Of a DNA stretch of 7,148 nucleotides, positions 1 to 6,613 are shown in pieces. The notes under the pieces are model-generated. The model did not search any database, was not told the DNA's origin, and saw nothing but the letters and a program-made list of their open reading frames with translations. The first letter of the stretch is position 1; each line of letters opens with the position of its first letter. The position numbers and the translations under genes were made by a program. The DNA comes from Flavobacteriaceae bacterium (lineage in GTDB: Bacteria; Bacteroidota; Bacteroidia; Flavobacteriales; Flavobacteriaceae): positions 1 through 7,148 of the forward strand of contig JAESTN010000228.1 of the NCBI GenBank assembly GCA_016763595.1. The letters are read 5' to 3'.

Positions 1-1
1 A

Positions 2-2155
2 GGTGGAGCAGTGGTGTTTTTTAGAAAAGCAGGTAATAAAATATTGCTAATTCAGCCAAATCAAAAATATAGAGCTTTAACGAATAATGTTGAAGAAAAA
101 AAATCGATAAAAGAAGCTTTTGCAAAATCGGTGTTGCATGGTTTTGTGATTAAAGAAGAAAAGAATAATGTGTATTTAGTAGATGCAACATCTTTTTTTA
201 TACAAGATACCTTTGGTGTAGCCAATACATTGTCAAGAAAAGGGGAAGGGAATTATACTCTGGACAAATCTAGAAGCGCTTTTAATTTAGAAAGGACAAA
301 AGCATTTGAGAAAAATGTTGAGTTTGATGTATTATTAACGTTTAAAGGGAAACCTAAAGGAAGAAATTTATGGGCAGTAACTCCAGATGCAAGTGCAGTT
401 ACGGTGTATCAACATCATTCTTTTGTAGAATTGCCGGATACTGATTACACCCCAAGAGAATTTGACCCAAGAGCTGGTGGGTATCCAATGTCTTATATGG
501 ATTATTCTACACCGGTAAACCAATCAATTGTTAAGCGTTTTATATATCGTCATCGATTAGAAAAGAAAAATCCAACTGCTGCAATTAGTGAAGCAGTAGA
601 TCCTATTGTTTATTATTTAGATCCAGGAACACCAGAGCCAATTAGATCTGCGTTGTTAGATGGAGCTAGGTGGTGGAATCAAGCTTTTGAAGCAATTGGT
701 TACAAAGATGCGTTTCAAGTAAAAATGTTACCTAAAGATGCAGATCCGTTGGATTTGCGATACAATGTGATTCAGTGGGTACATCGATCTACTCGTGGAT
801 GGAGTTATGGCTGGAGTATTTCTGACCCTAGAACAGGTGAAATAATTAAAGGACATGTAAGTTTAGGTTCTCTAAGAATTCGTCAAGATTTTTTAATTGC
901 ACAAGCCTTGCAAGCTCCATATGCTACAAATACCCCAGATGATAAATTTGCATTAGAAATGGCATTGGCTAGAATCAGACAATTGTCTGCGCATGAAGTT
1001 GGGCATACTATTGGTTTTGCACATAATTTTGCAGCAAGTACAAATAATAGAGCATCAGTAATGGATTATCCACATCCGCAGTTTTCTTTAAAAAACGGAA
1101 AAATTGACTTTTCTAATGCCTATGCTGTTAATATTGGTGAATGGGATAAAGTAACTGTCGCCTATGCATATCAGCAATTTACTGGCAATGAAAAACAAGG
1201 GTTACAAGATATTTTGACAGCTGCGTTTTCAAAAGGATTGCGTTATTTATCTGATCAAGATGCAAGATCTCCAGGAAGTGCACATGCCTATGCACATTTA
1301 TGGGATAATGGGAAAAGTGCTGCTGATGAATTGAATGATATTTTAGAAATTAGAAAGAATGCAATAGCTAAATTTTCTCCAGACAATATTAAATCTGGTC
1401 AACCATATTCGGTCTTAGAAGATGTTTTTGTACCGCTGTATTTTTTGCATAGATATCAAGTAGAAGCAGTTTCTAAAGTTATTGGAGGATTGGATTATAA
1501 CTATGCTGTTAAAGGAGGGAATCAAACCATTGTAAAGAGAGTTCCAGGTTCTGAAGAAAGAAACGCTTTAAAAGCACTATTAAAAACTATTGATGTAAAA
1601 ACCATGGCAATTCCAGTTTCAAAGTTGCGTTTTTTTCCACCAAGAGCATTGGGGTATGGAAGAACAAGAGAATCATTTAAAAGTAAAGTAGGTCCAGAGT
1701 TTGATCCTTATGGAGCTGTAGAAACTTCATCAGAATTATCACTAAGCCTGCTATTTCACCCTCAAAGAGCCTCTCGTTTGGTGTTGCATAAAAGTTTAGA
1801 GAAGTCGCAATTAGGATTGGTTGAAGTGATTGATGCAGTTATTAAAAACTCTTTTAAGAAGTTTCATAAGAATTCGTATCATCAAGAATTGCAAAACGTA
1901 GTGAATACTCAGGTGTTAAATCAATTATTTGGGTTGGCTGCTAATCAATCAAACTACAAACAAGTAACTGCAATTGTAAATTACAAGCTGGATGAAATAT
2001 CGAACTGGTTGCGTACTAGAAAAACGAAAGGAGTTCAAAAAATGTATAATTTAGAATTTTTAAAATCTATTAATGAATTTAAAAAAGCACCATCGAAATA
2101 TAAAAAAGTAAGATCACCAAAAATTCCAGATGGCTCGCCAATTGGAATGAATTAA
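2..2155 (+). CDS. Zinc-dependent metalloprotease (DUF5117/DUF4953 type), 5'-truncated by the window edge
   Basis: This is a secreted or envelope metzincin-like zinc protease; substrates are unknown. The zinc site is plain: HEVGHTIGFAHN (residues 328-339 counting from the GTG at 11) supplies H328, H332 and H338 as ligands and E329 as general base. It is followed by SVMDYP (349-354), which fits the methionine turn of metzincins. The region before it resembles the DUF5117 domain and the part after it the DUF4953 domain of large Bacteroidota proteases, which are usually over 800 residues and begin with a signal peptide. The reading frame is open to the first complete codon of the window (Gly-Gly-Ala-Val), so the GTG at 11 is almost certainly internal. 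The signal peptide and early N-terminus lie upstream. The gene ends in TAA 14 nt before the threonine aldolase gene, so the two are probably co-transcribed. Family assignment is confident; domain borders are from memory of the family. Confidence 0.9.
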   Translation, partial: GGAVVFFRKAGNKILLIQPNQKYRALTNNVEEKKSIKEAFAKSVLHGFVIKEEKNNVYLVDATSFFIQDTFGVANTLSRKGEGNYTLDKSRSAFNLERTKAFEKNVEFDVLLTFKGKPKGRNLWAVTPDASAVTVYQHHSFVELPDTDYTPREFDPRAGGYPMSYMDYSTPVNQSIVKRFIYRHRLEKKNPTAAISEAVDPIVYYLDPGTPEPIRSALLDGARWWNQAFEAIGYKDAFQVKMLPKDADPLDLRYNVIQWVHRSTRGWSYGWSISDPRTGEIIKGHVSLGSLRIRQDFLIAQALQAPYATNTPDDKFALEMALARIRQLSAHEVGHTIGFAHNFAASTNNRASVMDYPHPQFSLKNGKIDFSNAYAVNIGEWDKVTVAYAYQQFTGNEKQGLQDILTAAFSKGLRYLSDQDARSPGSAHAYAHLWDNGKSAADELNDILEIRKNAIAKFSPDNIKSGQPYSVLEDVFVPLYFLHRYQVEAVSKVIGGLDYNYAVKGGNQTIVKRVPGSEERNALKALLKTIDVKTMAIPVSKLRFFPPRALGYGRTRESFKSKVGPEFDPYGAVETSSELSLSLLFHPQRASRLVLHKSLEKSQLGLVEVIDAVIKNSFKKFHKNSYHQELQNVVNTQVLNQLFGLAANQSNYKQVTAIVNYKLDEISNWLRTRKTKGVQKMYNLEFLKSINEFKKAPSKYKKVRSPKIPDGSPIGMN

Positions 2156-2169
2156 AAAATAAAGTATAC

Positions 2170-3189
2170 ATGAAAATAGACTTAATAAGCGATACCGTTA
2201 CAAGGCCAACAAAAGGAATGTTGGATGCAATGATGAATGCCGAGGTTGGAGATGATGTCTTTAAATCTGATCCGACGGTAAATGAATTACAAGAAAAAAT
2301 AGCCACACTTTTTGGAATGGAAGACGCGTTGTTTTTTCCTTCAGGAACTATGGCGAATCAAGCTGCAATTAAAATACATACACAGCCAGGAGACAGAATG
2401 TTTTGTGATAAATGGGCACATGTGTATAATTATGAAGGTGGTGGAGCCGCATTTAATTCGGGTGTAACCTCCCATCTATTGGATGGAGAAAGAGGAATGT
2501 TTACAGCGGAGCAATTAAAAGAAGCTGTTTCTGGCAGGGCAGATATTCACGTTCCTTATAATAGATTGGTGTGTATAGAAAACACAACAAATAAAGGAGG
2601 AGGAGCTTGTTGGGATTTTGAAGAATTGAAAAAAATTCAAAAAACAGCAAAAGAAAATAATTTGACCTTTCATTTAGATGGCGCTAGGTTGTTTAATGCA
2701 CTGGTTGCAAAAAACGAAACTCCACAACAATATGGAGCATTGTTTGATACCATTTCAATTTGTTTGTCTAAAGGTTTGGGTGCACCAATTGGTTCAATTT
2801 TACTGGGAACTAAAGATGATATTGCAAAAGCGCTACGCGTACGAAAGTTATTTGGTGGAGCGATGCGACAAGCTGGGTTTTTGGCTGCGGCAGCAATCTA
2901 TGCATTGGACAATAATGTAGCCCGTTTGGCCGATGATCATTCTAGAGCTAAGAAGATTGGAACCGTTTTAGAGTCGTGTACGTATGTGCGAAAAATAGAA
3001 CCAATAGAAACCAATATTGTGATCTTTTATGTAAATGATGCCATTGACCCAATGGACTTTATTGCAAAAATGGAATCGAAAGGGATTTTACTAATTTCTA
3101 TGGGGCAGGGAAAAATCAGAATGGTGACTCATTTAGATTTTACCGAAGTGATGCTCGAAAAGTTACTTCTAGAACTGAAAGCATTCTAA
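2170..3189 (+). CDS. ltaE: Low-specificity L-threonine aldolase, PLP-dependent
   Basis: A cytosolic fold-type I PLP enzyme that cleaves L-threonine or L-allo-threonine to glycine and acetaldehyde. At 339 residues it has the normal length. The N-terminal hallmark DLISDTVTRPT (residues 4-14) and GDDVF (28-32) are present. PSGTMANQ (57-64) contributes to phosphate binding. H84 in WAHVYNYEGGG is the expected ring-stacking residue, HLDGAR (168-173) holds the Asp that contacts the pyridine nitrogen, and SKGLGAPIGS (200-209) contains the Schiff-base lysine K201. R233 in GGAMRQAG is the likely carboxylate-binding residue. The ATG at 2170 places the hallmark motif right at the N-terminus, as in homologues. 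There is no Shine-Dalgarno sequence, which is usual in Bacteroidota. It follows the protease gene closely and ends 3 nt before a strong terminator. The symbol ltaE is by family analogy; beta-elimination of related amino acids is a possible side activity. Confidence 0.93.
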   Translation: MKIDLISDTVTRPTKGMLDAMMNAEVGDDVFKSDPTVNELQEKIATLFGMEDALFFPSGTMANQAAIKIHTQPGDRMFCDKWAHVYNYEGGGAAFNSGVTSHLLDGERGMFTAEQLKEAVSGRADIHVPYNRLVCIENTTNKGGGACWDFEELKKIQKTAKENNLTFHLDGARLFNALVAKNETPQQYGALFDTISICLSKGLGAPIGSILLGTKDDIAKALRVRKLFGGAMRQAGFLAAAAIYALDNNVARLADDHSRAKKIGTVLESCTYVRKIEPIETNIVIFYVNDAIDPMDFIAKMESKGILLISMGQGKIRMVTHLDFTEVMLEKLLLELKAF

Positions 3190-3192
3190 ATA

Positions 3193-3221
3193 AAAAAAAC
3201 CTCCAAAATGGAGGTTTTTTT
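3193..3221. terminator. Bidirectional intrinsic terminator between convergent genes
   Basis: CCTCC (3200-3204) pairs with GGAGG (3210-3214) around a 5-nt loop. The stem is extended by an A7 tract before it (3193-3199) and a T7 tract after it (3215-3221). Because both flanks are A/T runs, the transcript has a GC stem followed by a U run in either direction. It can therefore end both the protease/threonine aldolase unit and the minus-strand cassette whose last stop codon is at 3244. Confidence 0.93.
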
Positions 3222-3243
3222 ATTTAAAATAATTATTTTGATG

Positions 3244-4137
3244 TTAAATATTAAAATTTTCTAGATTTAATTTACATAATTCAACAACAGAACTATCTTT
3301 ATCTTTAAGTCCTATTTTCCATACTTCATTAGATTTTTCAATATTAGACAAAGAGATTAGACTTTCTTGTCTAACTTGAGGGATTTTATGTTTAGATGCT
3401 ATTTTGGTCAATAAACCGACTGTTTCATCATTATTAAATAATGTAGCAAGTTTTATAATGTTAAACTTAGATTCAGAACTTCCATAGATGATATCTTTTA
3501 TTTTTTTTTGATTTGTATCAAATTCATATTGTCTATGTTCAAACTGATTATGTGTATTGAGTATAATGTTTATAGCTAATGAATCTTCAATTTTTGGAGG
3601 TATCTGAGAATGTATATCTCTTGAGGGTCTGTAGTACAGGGCTTTACCTTGATGTAATGTGGTTTCTTCTAAAAATTTCATATCTACTTTTTCATTTTTA
3701 TAACCAATCACATTTTCATATTCATATTCCCATAGTTTAGTAGTATAACCATCTCCTTTATATCCCGCTGTTAGTAAGGGGAAATTATGATCATGGGCCA
3801 TGTCATAAGAAAACAAATCACTTTGAGGTTGGCTGAATCTCTCGTCGGTAGAGATTTTTGGCCAATATGTAATTCTTATAAAAAAATCTTTACATTCATA
3901 GAGCTTGTAACCTTGTTCAGAGTAGCTATTCCCTTTTTGGAACTCATCCATGTTTAGATTTAATTGTTGATTTAAATATTCAGTAAAAAAGGATGAATTA
4001 TTTGATAGTTTTAATAGGGGGTTCACACATTCAAGTAGTGAATCTTCATCTTGAAAATTAATTACCTTTGAAATTGTGTCTATAAATTCATTAAACGTAA
4101 TTGAATCTTTTGTGTTTGAATAATATGTATGTGCCAT
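3244..4137 (-). CDS. Cupin-like protein with HxH...H pattern and C-terminal HEAT-like repeats; putative peptide-modifying enzyme
   Basis: I cannot name this 297-residue family. Three parts are visible. Residues about 10-75 are predicted helical. Residues about 78-205 look like a cupin-type beta barrel, and about 224-297 are amphipathic helix pairs of HEAT type, for example the stretch around HKIPQVRQESLISLSNI (250-266). In the barrel, MAHDHNF (113-119) gives H115 and H117, and SRDIHSQIPP (172-181) gives H176, followed by an Asn (N190). This order and spacing resemble the three-histidine iron site of cysteine-dioxygenase-like cupins, and the Glu of classical cupins is not in its usual place. 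The protein has no signal peptide or membrane segment, so it should be cytosolic. The ATG at 4137 lies 5 nt after the stop of its degenerate paralogue, which suggests translational coupling. An A9 run in the coding strand (3501-3509) is read in frame here. A metal-dependent oxygenase or hydroxylase acting on the nearby 47-residue peptide is inference; a non-enzymatic binding role is possible. Confidence 0.72.
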   Translation of the reverse strand: MAHTYYSNTKDSITFNEFIDTISKVINFQDEDSLLECVNPLLKLSNNSSFFTEYLNQQLNLNMDEFQKGNSYSEQGYKLYECKDFFIRITYWPKISTDERFSQPQSDLFSYDMAHDHNFPLLTAGYKGDGYTTKLWEYEYENVIGYKNEKVDMKFLEETTLHQGKALYYRPSRDIHSQIPPKIEDSLAINIILNTHNQFEHRQYEFDTNQKKIKDIIYGSSESKFNIIKLATLFNNDETVGLLTKIASKHKIPQVRQESLISLSNIEKSNEVWKIGLKDKDSSVVELCKLNLENFNI

Positions 4138-4142
4138 TTTTA

Positions 4143-5019
4143 TTAGTTTGAATTTAAAATCTCTAAGGATTTTAATGTTGCTTTTTTAATTTCGGGATGC
4201 TTATCATTAACCATATTTTGGAGAATATTAAAACCAGCAACGTAATCAATGTTCATTAAAGCTCTTACTGCTTCCCATCTGACAATATGTGCCTCATGTG
4301 TACATAAATTAATTAAATTATCCTTAGAATTTATATTTCCAATCTGAGATAAAATTTTACATGAAACTGAAAGCCTAGCAATATCTGTATTTAATAATAC
4401 TATGCGTATTGGAAGCAAGCTTTGTGAATCATATTCCCAACAGTAATTCGAAGGGAGTCTTTTTGATGTTAAAACAAGTGACATCAAAGGCTTTTTTTTA
4501 TCAAGTTTGAGTAAGTTTGCTGATTTTTCTATAAATATTGTTTTATTTTTTATCAGTGTACCTTCTTCCTTAAGTTTAATAATATTTTCTCCATTAAAAA
4601 TATTATCTATTGATTTATAGGATTGCTCATAAATTGAATATCTTACTGGGGTTTCAGATATTGAACACATATAAACATCATTAGGGTAGGAATATAAATA
4701 TTTACCTTTGAATGATTCATCGCTTGGGAAATTGAAAAAAAAAACTCAATTCATATTTGTCATTATCCCAAAATGTGATTCTATTTCCTGTATTAAAAGG
4801 GAGGTAATATTTTCCATTATCTACTATTCGATTTAAAAAAAGGTTAATTACATCTGTAACGACAAATTCCTCACTAAATGCACTAATTTCAGATTTAATT
4901 TCCTCAATATCTGTATTGCTAATCAAATTATTAATTCTGTTTTCTAATTCAATTATTTTGTCAACGTATTTCTCGTTTATATTATTATTTGTTTTCAAAA
5001 AAAATGTGTAATTGAACAA
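4143..5019 (-). pseudogene. Frameshifted paralogue of the downstream cupin/HEAT protein, lacking the metal-site histidines
   Basis: Two fragments (5019-4717, 100 codons; 4670-4143, 175 codons) belong to one gene. The first frame stops at 4717 just after a T10 run (4735-4744 on the plus strand). Skipping one base in the run gives a continuous reading of 291 residues, in which the M117 that would start the second fragment is internal. The restored protein matches the 297-residue neighbour in length and layout: helical N-terminus, beta-rich middle, then HEAT-like repeats from about residue 210, including NDKHPEIKKATLKSLEIL. SY at 110-111 falls at the same residue numbers as SY before the neighbour's HDH motif. 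At the three histidine positions this copy instead reads approximately PNDVYM and EKSANLL, so no metal site is expected. No ATG is available; TTG at 5019 (or 4998) is the likely start, and the upstream frame is closed by TAG at 5028. The break may be a true mutation, phase variation, transcriptional slippage, or a homopolymer read error. Confidence 0.72.
4735..4744. repeat. A10/T10 homopolymer at the frameshift point
   Basis: Ten consecutive A on the plus strand (T10 in the coding strand) lie exactly where the reading frame of the degenerate cupin/HEAT gene is lost. Nine bases would restore the frame. Runs of this length are prone to replication slippage, RNA-polymerase slippage and sequencing error. 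Confidence 0.85.
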
Positions 5020-5046
5020 AGCTGACTAATTAATAGCCAGCTTTGT
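5016..5046 (-). promoter_or_regulatory. Inverted repeat between peptide gene and cupin/HEAT genes (attenuator-like)
   Basis: In the minus-strand transcript ACAAAGCTG (5046-5038) pairs with CAGCTTTGT (5024-5016). A G-U pair and one more C-G pair extend this to an 11-bp stem around a 9-nt AT loop. It starts 22 nt after the stop of the 47-codon peptide gene, and its 3' arm contains the likely TTG start (5019) of the next gene. There is no immediate U run (a T8 run comes about 11 nt later), so complete termination is unlikely. Partial termination, message stabilisation or start-codon masking would all make the peptide more abundant than the proteins encoded after it. Confidence 0.6.
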
Positions 5047-5068
5047 AAAAGTTAAATTAAAAAACTAT

Positions 5069-5212
5069 TTAAGTAAGAATCCATACTGCTACGCCTATTG
5101 TAGCCACAGTTATTTTAGGGATTAAACAAGGAAGACCTCCAGTAAAAGATTCTTTTTTGTAATTAGACGTAATTGGGTTTTCTAATTCAGGTAATAGTAT
5201 TCTGTTATTCAT
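5069..5212 (-). CDS. 47-residue peptide with Gly-Gly and a hydrophobic Cys-containing C-terminus; candidate modified-peptide precursor
   Basis: This short reading frame runs from ATG (5212) to TAA (5069) and is the first gene of the cassette. The N-terminal half begins MNNRILLPELENPITSNYKK and is polar and mildly charged, as a leader could be. ESFTGGLPC (21-29) then gives Gly-Gly at 25-26 and the only cysteine, C29. Residues 30-47 are hydrophobic with one lysine (K33), including ITVATIGVAVWILT, rich in Thr, Ile and Val. The layout recalls leader-core precursors with double-glycine cleavage, which would leave a 21-residue core. It matches no Bacteroidota precursor family that I recognise. It sits 190 bp downstream of the membrane protein gene and 49 nt before the first cupin/HEAT gene. 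There is no Shine-Dalgarno sequence. Alternatives are a small membrane peptide (the C-terminus could just insert in a membrane) or a chance frame. Position, in-frame length and a plausible upstream promoter favour a real gene. Confidence 0.65.
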   Translation of the reverse strand: MNNRILLPELENPITSNYKKESFTGGLPCLIPKITVATIGVAVWILT

Positions 5213-5248
5213 AGTAAAGTGTATTTAAAAATTAAACAAATATTTAAT

Positions 5249-5279
5249 ATTTTTAAATGCAAACTACTAACATGTCAAA
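5249..5279 (-). promoter_or_regulatory. Possible promoter for the peptide cassette
   Basis: In the minus strand TTTG (5279-5276) is followed after 20 nt by TAAAAAT (5255-5249). This loosely fits the Bacteroidota primary-sigma pattern of TTTG, 19-21 nt and TAnnTTTG, though the second box is poor. The peptide ATG lies about 36 nt further down. A TTGACA string overlaps the first box. The 190-bp gap otherwise holds the upstream hairpin and AT-rich sequence. Confidence 0.3.
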
Positions 5280-5373
5280 AAAGCATGAAAACTTAATTGA
5301 ATATAACTATAAATAGTAAAAATGTTTTTGAGAAACTTAGCAATTTTTATCAAAAAATATTAACCGAATATAG

Positions 5374-5403
5374 AATTAAATTTTGTATTTACAAAATTTA
5401 ATT
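5374..5403 (-). terminator. AT-rich hairpin at the end of the sigma factor operon
   Basis: A perfect 14-bp inverted repeat (5374-5387 with 5390-5403) overlaps the last base of the stop codon of the membrane protein gene. It contains one G-C pair, and in the minus-strand transcript its distal arm ends in AAAATTTAATT. It is a plausible, weak terminator separating the sigma operon from the peptide cassette. Confidence 0.5.
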
Positions 5404-6044
5404 TAATTAAGATGTTCTAAACTATCTAATTCTTTATAGTTTTTTTTAAGTCTCCCTAATAATATTCCATAAGTAACTCTGTAAAATAGCCAAATAATAA
5501 AAAGGACTAATATAATAACAACAATTAGCGATATAATTGTACTTGTTATCAATGTGTTTATGTTGACTTCTAAGTTTTCTGGGTTAAAATTTTTAATGAA
5601 TAGCTCTTCATTAGAAAATACGGTTGTATAGATAATTACCATGAAAATAAATGCACCTGTTAGGTTGTAATAGACATAGTATTTAACAGTTCTTCTAACC
5701 CGCAGAATGTTATTCAAAAGTCTTTTAGTGTTTTCTGTGCTCGATACTGCTTTGTAATTTTTATAAAAAATGATTAAGAATAAAATAATTATTATATAAT
5801 TTAATATTATAGAGTAATTAATAAATTTTTTTAACCCTAAATCATTATAAGCTTCAATATAGCTATCGGGTATAAAGAGATTTAAACAGACGCCAATTGA
5901 CAATTCAATAACTCCAAGAATGAAAACCCATTTAACTACTGATGACGATTTTGAATGTGCCATCTTGTAAATATCAATTTTAGAAACTGAATTGGTTTCT
6001 TCGGGTTGATTTTCCCAAGTTTTTTTATATGTTTCTAAATCCAT
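5403..6044 (-). CDS. Four-helix membrane protein coupled to the ECF sigma factor; putative anti-sigma or sensor
   Basis: A 213-residue integral membrane protein. After a soluble N-terminus of about 35 residues (starting MDLETYKKTWENQ) come four hydrophobic segments at about 36-58, 74-94, 123-143 and 165-188, and a short basic C-terminal tail containing GRLKKNYKEL. Proteins of this shape are common directly after ECF sigma genes in Flavobacteriia. The YKKTWENQ-type N-terminus facing the cytoplasm is a reasonable place for sigma binding. I see no ZAS zinc motif (HxxxCxxC), so it is not a classical zinc anti-sigma factor. Its ATG lies only 3 nt after the sigma stop codon, which implies co-transcription and translational coupling. 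The anti-sigma role rests on this context alone; it may instead be an accessory membrane protein of the regulon. Confidence 0.75.
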   Translation of the reverse strand: MDLETYKKTWENQPEETNSVSKIDIYKMAHSKSSSVVKWVFILGVIELSIGVCLNLFIPDSYIEAYNDLGLKKFINYSIILNYIIIILFLIIFYKNYKAVSSTENTKRLLNNILRVRRTVKYYVYYNLTGAFIFMVIIYTTVFSNEELFIKNFNPENLEVNINTLITSTIISLIVVIILVLFIIWLFYRVTYGILLGRLKKNYKELDSLEHLN

Positions 6045-6047
6045 AAT

Positions 6048-6542
6048 TTATGGGTTTAATATGTTTTTTAATTTTTCTTTTGCCCTATTCATTTTTACTC
6101 TAGCGTTTACTTGTGTTATACCTAGTGTTTCAGATATTTCCTTATAGGGTTTGTCTTCTAAATATAAAAATATCAACGCTTTGTCAATGTCATTTAATTT
6201 ATGAATTGCTGCGTATAAAGCTTTTAATTGTAATTCTTCAGTGCCGTCATAGTCACTAGATTTGATTTTATACGTGAAATTATCAATATCTTGAGTTTTA
6301 ATACTTCTTGTTGATTTTCTATATAATGAAATAGCAGTATTTAATGCTACTCGATACATCCAAGTGCTAAATTTGGAATCACCTCTAAACTTGCTGTAGT
6401 TTTTCCATAATTGAATGACTACTTCTTGAAACAAATCATTATGCGCATCTCGGTTTGTAGTATATATTCTACAGACTTTATGAACGATATTTTGATTTTG
6501 CTCAAAATCCAATAAAAATTTAGACTCTAAATCTTTTTGCAC
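6048..6542 (-). CDS. ECF-type RNA polymerase sigma-70 family factor
   Basis: A 164-residue extracytoplasmic-function sigma factor that directs RNA polymerase to a dedicated promoter set. Region 2 covers about residues 10-77: DLFQEVVIQLWKNYSKFRG (36-54) is the core-binding segment, and FSTWMYRVALNTAI (58-71) forms the promoter-melting and -10 recognition part. An acidic linker follows (85-105). Region 4 covers about 107-160, with a helix-turn-helix in YKEISETLGITQVNARVKMNRAKEKL (about 133-158) for -35 recognition. Regions 1 and 3 are absent, as expected for ECF factors. The protein is of normal length. It leads a two-gene operon with the four-helix membrane protein. A TGTAACA motif about 46 bp upstream of the start suggests autoregulation. 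Its targets cannot be read from this window. Confidence 0.93.
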   Translation of the reverse strand: MQKDLESKFLLDFEQNQNIVHKVCRIYTTNRDAHNDLFQEVVIQLWKNYSKFRGDSKFSTWMYRVALNTAISLYRKSTRSIKTQDIDNFTYKIKSSDYDGTEELQLKALYAAIHKLNDIDKALIFLYLEDKPYKEISETLGITQVNARVKMNRAKEKLKNILNP

Positions 6543-6566
6543 TTCTTAATTAGTTAGTTTTGATTA

Positions 6567-6595
6567 TAAGTAGTTCAAAAATAGAAAATGTTACA
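6567..6595 (-). promoter_or_regulatory. Possible ECF-type promoter of the sigma factor operon
   Basis: In the minus strand TGTAACA (6595-6589) carries the AAC core typical of ECF -35 elements. About 16 nt further on lies TACTTA (6572-6567) as a possible -10 region, 24 nt before the sigma ATG. This would allow self-activation. The -10 part is weak, so the call rests mainly on the TGTAACA motif and its position. Confidence 0.35.
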
Positions 6596-6613
6596 GAAAT
6601 TATAATGATTTTT

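Noticed and set aside
2079..2306. 75-codon minus-strand frame
   Set aside because: Lies across the end of the protease gene and the start of the threonine aldolase gene, both well supported; low-complexity product with no motif.
2678..2920. 80-codon plus-strand frame
   Set aside because: Entirely inside the threonine aldolase gene in another frame, over its catalytic lysine region.
4143..4670. 175-codon frame as an independent gene starting at 4670
   Set aside because: Its frame continues upstream without a stop through good coding sequence to the T10 run; the ATG corresponds to internal M117 of the joined protein.
5238..5252. 7-bp palindrome AAATATT/AATATTT upstream of the peptide gene as an operator
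   Set aside because: Made only of A and T in a very AT-rich gap; such palindromes are expected by chance.
5273..5278. TTGACA as a classical sigma-70 -35 box
   Set aside because: No well-placed TATAAT at 16-18 nt on the minus strand, and Bacteroidota primary sigma uses other boxes; the overlapping TTTG was listed with low confidence instead.
5257..5316. 19-codon plus-strand frame starting MQTTNMSKKHENL
   Set aside because: Very short, overlaps the presumed upstream region of the peptide gene on the other strand, no supporting signal.
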